Origin: Cellulomonas sp. APG4
Lineage (GTDB): Bacteria; Actinomycetota; Actinomycetes; Actinomycetales; Cellulomonadaceae
DNA: 64,000 bases
Reading direction: 5' to 3'
Assembly (NCBI RefSeq): GCF_009996735.1
Contig: NZ_JAACYI010000004.1
Coordinates: 110,971 to 174,970 of the forward strand
Part shown: positions 46,274-52,864 of the stretch, in pieces
Layout: the number at the start of each line of letters is the position of its first letter
Position numbering within the stretch: position 1 is the stretch's first letter
Translations under genes and position numbers: made by a program
Notes under the pieces: generated by a model
Told to the model about the DNA's origin: nothing
Databases searched by the model: none
The model's input: only the letters and a program-made list of their open reading frames with translations

Positions 46274-46579
46274 TCACGGCATCTGCTGAAGAACAGGGAT
46301 GAGACCCGCGTAGAGGTCATCACCCTGAAGAGCCTCGATGATGGCTTCAGTCGGCTCCATGCCGTCCTGGTAGAAGTCGCGCCAGCAGGCATCAGCGATG
46401 TCGCGATGCGTGACTCCAAGAACCGCACGCATTTTGCGGTCCACGAGCAGCATGAACAGCGCGAACCGTGCGTCCCCCTGTGCCACGTGGTCGATGTAGA
46501 AACGACCATGGTCGGACTCCCGCATGGCGTCGATGGAAGAGACGACGTGCTCGGCGGGAAGGGTATCGATGAAAGTCAC
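46274..46579 (-). CDS. Hypothetical small protein
   Basis: 101 residues from ATG 46,579 (MTFIDTLPAEHVVSSIDAMR). No membrane segment. The acidic C-terminal half is helical (MEPTEAIIEALQGDDLYAGLIPVLQQ). Not recognised. First gene of a two-gene run. A GTAGGTACAG motif lies 32 bp upstream. Confidence 0.5.
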   Translation of the reverse strand: MTFIDTLPAEHVVSSIDAMRESDHGRFYIDHVAQGDARFALFMLLVDRKMRAVLGVTHRDIADACWRDFYQDGMEPTEAIIEALQGDDLYAGLIPVLQQMP

Positions 46580-46666
46580 GATGGCTCCTTGAGGTCACTG
46601 CACCGAATTAGTAGGTACAGAAAAGCTCAAGGGACTGACACGAGTATGCAGGATGACCCTTGTTCA

Positions 46667-46747
46667 TGTCCACAGATGTAGACAATGCCGAAGAGGTGAT
46701 GGCAGAAGCCACGTGAATCACGTGAAGCCTGTCTACAGATGTAGACA
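46667..46747. promoter_or_regulatory. Two operator-like palindromes upstream of the GIY-YIG gene
   Basis: TGTCCACAGATGTAGACA (46,667-46,684) and TGTCTACAGATGTAGACA (46,730-46,747) are 63 bp apart. The second is a perfect palindrome of 8-bp arms around GA, and the first has one mismatch. A third copy identical to the first lies at 49,961-49,978, after the last gene of the same cluster. They probably bind one dimeric repressor. Confidence 0.65.
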
Positions 46748-46775
46748 CATCCCGCTGTCCGACTAGCCTCATCTC

Positions 46776-47240
46776 ATGCCTGAAGACGCCTCTCTACCGA
46801 CTGTTGTCGCAAGCCTCGCGTCTTGGTCGCGGTGGCAGCCGTTCACGCCGGAGGTCATCCGTCAAGCTCCCGTGCTCCCTGGCGTCTACCTGTTCCAGCA
46901 GGACGGCGCGCTCGTCTACGTCGGTCGAGCCGGTGAGCGCAGCGGCAAGGGTCTAAGAGGCAGGCTCACCATCTACGTCAGCGGCAGAGCGCCTCACAGC
47001 GGTCTGGGGAACCTCGCACTAGAGCGAGCACTCCAAGAGCCTTCCTGGCTCCGTGAGCGTCTCGAAGAAGTGGAGGCAGGTCAGACCCTCACCGTGCAGC
47101 AGTGGAGCCGTCTGGCAGTCGAGCGAGCCGCTCTTCGGGTCTGCTGGAGCACCACCTCGACCACCGAAGAGGGTGCCGTGCTGGAGCGAGCGGTCCTTGA
47201 TGTGCTCAAGGAAGAGAGACTCTGGAATCGTCTTAGGTAG
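46776..47240 (+). CDS. GIY-YIG nuclease-fold protein
   Basis: 154 residues from ATG 46,776. The GIY-YIG core is visible at about 36-85 as GVYLFQQDGALVYVGRAGERSGKGL.GRL. These are the G-hY ... hYVG strands, then Arg and a second helix; the family's catalytic Glu may be the one in LALERAL. The C-terminal half (VQQWSRLAVERAALRVCW, GAVLERAVLDVLKEERLWNR) recalls the usual acidic helix and terminal Asn-Arg. It is expected to cleave or nick DNA. First gene of the cluster with two membrane proteins, behind the operator pair. Confidence 0.75.
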   Translation: MPEDASLPTVVASLASWSRWQPFTPEVIRQAPVLPGVYLFQQDGALVYVGRAGERSGKGLRGRLTIYVSGRAPHSGLGNLALERALQEPSWLRERLEEVEAGQTLTVQQWSRLAVERAALRVCWSTTSTTEEGAVLERAVLDVLKEERLWNRLR

Positions 47241-47296
47241 GACTACCCGCGCTGGGGTAGGTGGACGTGTCACGCCTGCTCGGTAGCGTTTCGTGC

Positions 47297-48670
47297 GTGA
47301 ACTCCGACGAGCACGGCGACCAGGAGCAACCTCCCCGTGGCGAGGCGCAAGACGGCAGCACGGCTGCGTCCCCCACTGACGAAGCCGTGAGTAGGGAAGG
47401 CACGAGCGAGGTCACTGACCCGGCAGCGACTTCGGGAGAGTCCAAGTCGGAGCCGAACCGATCCCCTCGTTCCGGAGGCGTCCGGGTGTCGGACCTCTAC
47501 CTACGTCAGGCGCAGGCGTCCTACTCCCCCTCCCAGGCATACCGAGACCGCATGCTTGCGAACCGCGCCTACAGCGGCTTCGACGCGACTGCGATCAGCC
47601 ACGCCACCCAGGTCTTCGCCAACCATCCTGCGCTCCGCCAGATGACCGAGACCCTGAGCCGGTGGTCTGTGGACCCCGACAGCAGCGCGGGACGGATGCT
47701 CCGGGAACTGGCGATGACCAGCGAGCAGGTCGCCAAGATCGCACCCCCCAGCCAGACCCAACGCAGTCTCTCTGCCGCCATTCAGACCATGGCGGACCGG
47801 AACAACCCGGCGCTCCGAGACCTCGGCATCGCCTCGTCCGCCGCCGCTCAGAACGCCGCGCTGTCACCCTTCGCCTCCGCGCTGAGCAAGGTCGTCACTG
47901 AGTCGAGCATCTTCACGAAGGCACTCATCGACTCCGAAGGCACCACCGGAGCCTTGCAGCGCATCCTCCAGGAGACCGCTGCGGCACAGCAGCGCCTCAG
48001 GACGCCTCCCACTTACACCGAGTTGATGGCGCGAGGCACCCCGCAGGAGTCACAACCTGGCAGCGTCCTGAGCCAGATGATCGCGTCTGCCTCCCACCGG
48101 CAGCACATGGCGGACCTGTACGAGCAGATGCTCACAGGGACTGACCGGGACGCGAGGACCGCTGAAGAAGACCTTGAGCGCCTGACTGACGACCTCGACG
48201 CCGAGACCCTCTCCGACCTCACTGAGTTCGCCATCGAGGATGCCGACTTCGAGAACCGCGCCGCCTTCTACCAACGCCTCGAAGACGCCGCTCCCCAAGA
48301 CCTGGACGAGTTCGAGCGCATCGCCAAGGAAGTCCTCGAAGAGGAAGGTCTCTCCGAGGAACTCACGGATGACGACACGGCTGACGGCGACCTGACCCCT
48401 CGTGAGGCACTCCTGGCGCTGGCGGTCGCGCAGTTCCCCGACATCGCTATCAGCCGCGAGGACCGTAAGCGCATCGACCTGTACGTCCACGGCAGCGGCA
48501 TCCTCTTTTACGCCTACCTGAGGGTCTTCCAGCCAGGCTTCTACATCTTCCTCGCCACCCTCCTCGAAGTCCTTGGCTTCATGAGCGCCTTGAGGATGGC
48601 GAACAACCACCTCCTCGATCCGGTGACGAAGGATGAGCGGGAGGATGAGCCGGAGGACGACGAGACCTGA
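47297..48670 (+). CDS. Large acidic helical protein with C-terminal membrane helices, unknown
   Basis: 457 residues if the GTG 47,297 is used. TAGCGT lies 5 nt upstream, so the message may be leaderless; in-frame GTGs at 47,261 and 47,267 are alternatives. Residues 1-70 are disordered and acidic. About 75-300 is a long Ala/Ser/Gln-rich helical region (SQAYRDRMLANRAYSGFDAT, SSAAAQNAALSPFASALSKV). A very acidic segment follows (DLERLTDDLDAETLSDLTEF). Near the end is an amphipathic/hydrophobic stretch (ILFYAYLRVFQPGFYIFLAT). Not recognised. Same architecture as the next gene. Confidence 0.55.
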   Translation: MNSDEHGDQEQPPRGEAQDGSTAASPTDEAVSREGTSEVTDPAATSGESKSEPNRSPRSGGVRVSDLYLRQAQASYSPSQAYRDRMLANRAYSGFDATAISHATQVFANHPALRQMTETLSRWSVDPDSSAGRMLRELAMTSEQVAKIAPPSQTQRSLSAAIQTMADRNNPALRDLGIASSAAAQNAALSPFASALSKVVTESSIFTKALIDSEGTTGALQRILQETAAAQQRLRTPPTYTELMARGTPQESQPGSVLSQMIASASHRQHMADLYEQMLTGTDRDARTAEEDLERLTDDLDAETLSDLTEFAIEDADFENRAAFYQRLEDAAPQDLDEFERIAKEVLEEEGLSEELTDDDTADGDLTPREALLALAVAQFPDIAISREDRKRIDLYVHGSGILFYAYLRVFQPGFYIFLATLLEVLGFMSALRMANNHLLDPVTKDEREDEPEDDET

Positions 48671-48725
48671 CACGACCTGCCTGGCAGTACCCAGGTCAAC
48701 CGTGTGTCCCCGGTACCGTCGATCC

Positions 48726-49910
48726 ATGGCAGACGGCAGCGGCGAGCAGGACGAGGAGCCACGGGAACCAGAAGGCTCCGCTGCCAGACCGGACCACGCC
48801 ACGTCCACATCCAGCAGCGGGATCAGCGCCAGCAAGTTGTACCGGCTGCGCCGCGAGGCTGCCGAAGCCAGGCGGATCGTGGAGTCCACGGAGCACCCGG
48901 ACCCTGAGGTCATCGAAGAGGCGTACGAGGCATCCGAGGAAGCGCGTGAGGCGCTACGCGGCACAGACATCGCAGAGGAGTACCTCCGGCAGAACCCTGA
49001 CCGTCAGTCAGTGGTGTCGCTCGACCTGCTTGGTATCTCGGACCTCATCGAGCAGATGCAGCGCAGCATCGTGCCGGACATCGCGGGGTGGCAGCAGAGC
49101 ATCCTCGGCAACGTCAACCCAGTCTTGCCAGCCATCGAGAGCATGCAAGCCGTCCTCGGTAGCGCCGCCTTCGACACCGTGCGAGCGGTGCAGTTGTCCG
49201 GCGTGACCAGCCTCATCGAGACCATGCAGGCGCAGCAGACGCTGATGTTCAAGCAGATCATGCCGACCTTCAGCGTCCTCGACACCCTTGCACCAGCGCT
49301 TCAGCAGTTGTCCGGGATCGCAGAGGTCCAGCGGAGCATCATCGCCTCCAGCGCCATCCAAGAGATGGTGTCGCGTCCCCTCGTGGACCTCTCAGCGATC
49401 CTGAGCGTCCTCCCCACCCAGCAGATGCTCGCGGACATCCTCACAACCGCTGACTACACCAAAGCGCTCGACCTCTCGAACGTGCTCCCCAAGGCGTTCG
49501 GACTCGCAGACATCAGCACCGCCGCACACGCCGCCACCGTCGCGCAGCAGGCTGCCGCCGATGTCGATGACGACGAAGCAGAAGAGGCAGCGGTCCAGGC
49601 TGTCCTCGAAGCCATCGGGAACGAACTCGATCCGCAGGCTCCGCCGACGCCGGAGCAAGCCGTCGCGCTTGAGACGGTCGCACGCCTGATCATCCGTCTC
49701 CGTCCGAACCTTGGTGACTACTTCACTGCACGCGGGTGGCTCGTAGGCATCGCAACGAACGGAACGCTCGTCGCCTTTATCTACCTGGCACTTGCACAAC
49801 CGGCACTCCTGACGGCGCTCTTCACGGCGGCGACGATCACTGCCGGGACCAAGTGGGTCTATAACAAGAGCAGTGGACTGCTCCTCCCCTCGGACACTGA
49901 CGAGGACTGA
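48726..49910 (+). CDS. Large helical protein with C-terminal membrane helices, unknown
   Basis: 394 residues from ATG 48,726, no Shine-Dalgarno. An acidic N-terminus precedes a charged helix (KLYRLRREAAEARRIVESTE). A long amphipathic region rich in I, L, M, Q and S follows (ISDLIEQMQRSIVPDIAGWQ, LIETMQAQQTLMFKQIMPTF), then a DDDEAEEAAVQAVLEAIG segment. Two hydrophobic helices (LVGIATNGTLVAFIYLALAQ, ALLTALFTAATITAG) and a short tail end the protein. Architecture matches the gene before it. Not recognised; a membrane-acting effector or phage-tape-like scaffold are possibilities only. Confidence 0.55.
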   Translation: MADGSGEQDEEPREPEGSAARPDHATSTSSSGISASKLYRLRREAAEARRIVESTEHPDPEVIEEAYEASEEAREALRGTDIAEEYLRQNPDRQSVVSLDLLGISDLIEQMQRSIVPDIAGWQQSILGNVNPVLPAIESMQAVLGSAAFDTVRAVQLSGVTSLIETMQAQQTLMFKQIMPTFSVLDTLAPALQQLSGIAEVQRSIIASSAIQEMVSRPLVDLSAILSVLPTQQMLADILTTADYTKALDLSNVLPKAFGLADISTAAHAATVAQQAAADVDDDEAEEAAVQAVLEAIGNELDPQAPPTPEQAVALETVARLIIRLRPNLGDYFTARGWLVGIATNGTLVAFIYLALAQPALLTALFTAATITAGTKWVYNKSSGLLLPSDTDED

Positions 49911-49936
49911 CGCTCGCCTGTAGACAGGCGCGAGCG
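49911..49936 (+). terminator. Hairpin after the membrane-protein gene
   Basis: CGCTCGCCTGT and ACAGGCGCGAGCG pair with a 2-nt bulge directly after the TGA at 49,908-49,910. Likely terminator of the GIY-YIG cluster, without a clear T-run. Confidence 0.45.
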
Positions 49937-49960
49937 GTAGACATTGCTGCTGGTCCTCCG

Positions 49961-49978
49961 TGTCCACAGATGTAGACA
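49961..49978. promoter_or_regulatory. Third operator-like palindrome
   Basis: TGTCCACAGATGTAGACA, identical to the copy at 46,667. It lies 50 bp beyond the last gene of the GIY-YIG cluster. It may bound a looped or insulated unit, or mark a target of the same DNA-binding protein or nuclease. Confidence 0.55.
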
Positions 49979-50419
49979 CTCAAACGTCCCTCGATGCGCC
50001 TGCCTGCCATCGGTTCGCTTCAGCCGCAAAGACCGCCGCTTCCTCCTGCCGCCTCTTCGACTCACACTCGAAGAGACCCCTCATGCCTAAGTGGCTGAGG
50101 AGGAGAGAGATGGAAGAAGAACACCTGAAGACACCAAGCACGGAGAGCACCAAGACCTCGCAGTAGCACTCCGCATGTACCCAGCAGTTCCCCTAGCCTT
50201 CCTCTCCAGACACCCCATATGGGAAGAGCAGGCTCCCTCAAAACGTCCCTCATGTTGCCTGCGATGAAGACCGAAGCACTCTTCGCTTCTTCCTTCGCTC
50301 CGTTCGCAATCATCCCCTTAGTCCTCCCCCAACCACTTCCACAACAACCCTAGAGCCATACCCTCGACCCTCCCCAACATGCTCCCTTGTATCCCAGATG
50401 ACAAGGGGAACATGCCTTC

Positions 50420-50461
50420 CTGTCAGCAGTAAGCAGTTGCCTGTCAGCAGTGAGCAGTTGG
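50420..50461. repeat. Tandem 21-bp direct repeat, iteron-like
   Basis: Two adjacent 21-mers (50,420-50,440 and 50,441-50,461), both beginning CTGTCAGCAGT and ending AGCAGTTG. They differ at one internal base and the last base. They lie in the 1.2-kb gene-free stretch upstream of a replication-relaxation-like gene, so they could be iterons of an origin. Confidence 0.55.
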
Positions 50462-50870
50462 TAGTTGAACCGAGGGGAAGTCTCCCCTCTCTCCCCTCCC
50501 CAGCCTTTCCGTAGTAGAGGTGACGCGGCATCCCTACCCTCCCTCTACCTCTCTCCCTGCATCCATGGGGAAGCCTCTCCCCATACCCCTCTCTACCCTC
50601 TCCCTGGGTTGAAGCCTCTCCTCCCTCTCTCCGAGGTGAAGCCTCCCCTCTCTCCGAGATAGAGCCTCCCCTCTCTCCGTCTCTAGGCAGAGCCTCTCGC
50701 CTCCCTGGAGTCTCTTTCCTTTCCCCTCTCCGAGGGTGAACCCCTCCCTCTCCTCTGTGGGTAGAACCTCTCCCCTCTCCCGCTGGTAAGAGCAGCACCT
50801 CTCCTCTCTCCTCTCCCCTACGGGGATGGCACCTGTTTCCCATGCCTCCCGTCTCCAGGGAGTCATGTTC
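50462..50870. repeat. Long polypyrimidine tract of degenerate tandem repeats
   Basis: About 400 bp with the + strand overwhelmingly C and T (purine-rich on the other strand). It is built of degenerate 23-29-bp units of the type CCTCCCCTCTCTCCGAG followed by a short purine block such as GTGAAG, ATAGAG or GGTGAA. Clear unit boundaries are at 50,615, 50,642, 50,665 and 50,693. It sits within the gene-free stretch 49,911-51,139. An open frame on the minus strand here is low-complexity Arg/Gly/Glu and is not believed. Possible roles: origin or transfer site, triplex-forming DNA, or an untranslated RNA. Confidence 0.65.
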
Positions 50871-50878
50871 CCTCTGGC

Positions 50879-50907
50879 TACTGCATGCAGTAAGCACGTA
50901 GGCACTG
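50879..50907. promoter_or_regulatory. Palindrome plus GTAGGCACTG motif
   Basis: TACTGCATGCAGTA (50,879-50,892) is a perfect 14-bp palindrome, followed by GTAGGCACTG at 50,898-50,907, identical to the copy at 45,796. It lies 230 bp upstream of the replication-relaxation-like gene. Confidence 0.45.
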
Positions 50908-51139
50908 TGTTTCGTGGGTGATGCCTTGCGCTCTTCCTCCCTACCTGATTTGAGTAGGTAAGAGGAAGTAGTTAACTCGCTCGCTTCTGACCCACCAGTG
51001 GCTTCTTAGCGTTTGTGCAGGTCAGCGCGGGAAAGGCAGGGGTTTGAATGGTCAGTTTTCGACGCAAGCCAGGTTGAGGATTGCGACCAATGAAGTCAAC
51101 CGATAGTTAGGGGTAGAACCTGCCATCAAAGGAGAAGCC

Positions 51140-52729
51140 ATGACCATCCAACCGTCACCTGCACAGCGCACTTCATCCGCTCTCCCTACCCCTGTCACCT
51201 CTTGGGAAGTCTCTCCTGACGAGGTTCCAGCGAACCCTTTCGCCTCTCCTGCTCGGAGTGTTTCTGTCCGCAAGGCTCCCTCCCCGGTAACACCTCGGAG
51301 AGGTCTTCCCTCTCTCTCAGTTCCCCCTCCTCGCCGCGCGGAGGAGACGTACCGGGTAGACCCTGATGAGGTTCCTGCGAATCCTTTCCTCTCCTCTTCC
51401 CCTCGCCGGAGCCTTCCCTCTCCTGCGCCAGTTGGTGAGACCTCTCCCTCTCCTGTGAGTGAAGGAGCAGCCTCTCCCTCTCCTGTCGAAGAGGTCTCAC
51501 CGGTTCTCGTTGAAGACGTGGAGGAGGGTGACTACGAGCCTGTGGTCCTCCCCGGAGACGTTGCACCCACCCCTCCCCGCGTCCGCAAGGTGAAGAGGAA
51601 GAAGCGACGTACTGATGCTCGTAAGGGTCAAATGATCATCACCGAGCGAGACCGCAAGTGGATGCACTTCGTCGGCATCTCTCGCTACGCGACCGTCCGC
51701 ACTATCCAGTGCCTAGAGGGTGACGAGCACACTGCGTACTACCAGGCGCGAGATGAACTGAACGAGTACCGAGACGTGCTTCGAGGTCTGCGGCGTGAGC
51801 GCAACGGTCTACGGCGCTCTGTCCGGACCACCGGCTCTCGCTACCGGGAAGCCATGAAGGCGTTCGGTCCTGGCACTCCTGAGTACCGGGAAGCCGCACG
51901 CCGTCTGCGCGACCTCGAAGCAGAGCGCGACCGCCATGAAGAGCGCGTCCGGGACTACGAGGCGTTCGTGGCTGAGCACGAGGCGTTCTTGCAGACGCTG
52001 GCACCCTCACAGGCTGTGCAGTCCCGCCTGGACGACCTACGACGCGGTGGCTACCTGCATGCTGTCTCGCTCAACGGTGTCCACATGACCTACTGGCTGA
52101 CCCAGCAGGCAATCGAGGTCTTGGGTCTCGACGTGCCTGCGTTGACTAAGCCGTCCATGGCAACCATCGAGCACACGCTCGCCATCGCCTACTACTCAGC
52201 ACTCATCCGCAGTGGTACCAGGAAGTTCGGAACGAGGAACCCTGTGTCCCCTGCTGTGATCCTCACTGAGACGCAGATCGCTCGGCAGGCTCGACGGATG
52301 CAGGACGAGGACCCTGACCGCCGCATGCTCATCCGTGGCACGGTCCACAACCTCGAAGGCATCGGGGACGCCGACGAGCAGACCGCTCTTGAACTGGCGG
52401 ACTTCTACGTCGCTCCCTCAGCGGAGGTCGGCGGCGGCGTCCACACGCCTGACCTGGTGACGATCTTCGGTCCTGACTCTCATGGGACAGTCGCCGTAGA
52501 GATCGAGAAGAGCCTTAAGAGCAAGCGGAACTTGCAGATGATCATGCGCTCGTACCGGAATGCTCGGGATCGCTCCACGCTGGTCAACTACTTGGTTGCT
52601 GAAGACGCTCCTGGCGTCTTAAAGCGCGTGACGGACGCCATCGCTGAGGCAGGTCTAGAGGACTACGTGCTCGTGAAGACCTACAACCCGCGCGAGTGGG
52701 GAGCATCGCTCATCACACAAGTTCGCTGA
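51140..52729 (+). CDS. Replication-relaxation-like protein with repeat-bearing N-terminus
   Basis: 529 residues from ATG 51,140, preceded by AAAGGAGAAGCC. Residues 1-150 are Pro/Ser-rich with the motif PDEVPANPF twice (about 28 and 75). A basic block VRKVKRKKRRTDARKG leads to a winged helix TERDRKWMHFVGISRYATVRTIQCL, like replication-relaxation family proteins. A coiled coil spans about 205-285. A C-terminal domain contains TPDLVTIFGPDSHGTVAVEIEKS (possible D...ExE nuclease-fold core). Family members occur on actinobacterial plasmids and are thought to serve replication. An in-frame coding extension follows the TGA. Confidence 0.65.
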   Translation: MTIQPSPAQRTSSALPTPVTSWEVSPDEVPANPFASPARSVSVRKAPSPVTPRRGLPSLSVPPPRRAEETYRVDPDEVPANPFLSSSPRRSLPSPAPVGETSPSPVSEGAASPSPVEEVSPVLVEDVEEGDYEPVVLPGDVAPTPPRVRKVKRKKRRTDARKGQMIITERDRKWMHFVGISRYATVRTIQCLEGDEHTAYYQARDELNEYRDVLRGLRRERNGLRRSVRTTGSRYREAMKAFGPGTPEYREAARRLRDLEAERDRHEERVRDYEAFVAEHEAFLQTLAPSQAVQSRLDDLRRGGYLHAVSLNGVHMTYWLTQQAIEVLGLDVPALTKPSMATIEHTLAIAYYSALIRSGTRKFGTRNPVSPAVILTETQIARQARRMQDEDPDRRMLIRGTVHNLEGIGDADEQTALELADFYVAPSAEVGGGVHTPDLVTIFGPDSHGTVAVEIEKSLKSKRNLQMIMRSYRNARDRSTLVNYLVAEDAPGVLKRVTDAIAEAGLEDYVLVKTYNPREWGASLITQVR

Positions 52730-52864
52730 TCCAGCCGCGACGCCTCCCTTGTGCCGCAGGTGTGGGAGGACGTGGACGGTCGCCTTGTGCTGATGACCCG
52801 CCTCCAGCGCGCGCAGGGACGCAGCGTGGAGGTCGTCGTGGTCACCGCTCAGGCTGTGGTCTGA
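52730..52864 (+). other. In-frame coding-like extension after the TGA of the preceding gene
   Basis: In the same frame directly after TGA 52,727-52,729, 44 codons run to the next TGA at 52,862 with strong G/C third-position bias. They encode SSRDASLVPQVWEDVDGR and then LVLMTRLQRAQGRSVEVVVV. A separate small gene could start at GTG 52,751 without a good Shine-Dalgarno. Alternatives are readthrough, a nonsense mutation that shortened the protein, or a base error. It overlaps the 3' end of the convergent restriction gene by 16 bp. Confidence 0.45.

Noticed and set aside
50615..50720. Possible CRISPR array in the repeat tract
   Set aside because: Units are degenerate and contiguous with no unique spacers, and no cas genes are present.
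50310..50897. Open frame on the minus strand over the polypyrimidine repeat
   Set aside because: Arg/Gly/Glu-rich translation follows from the repeat composition, with no start signal or domain; treated as non-coding repeat DNA.
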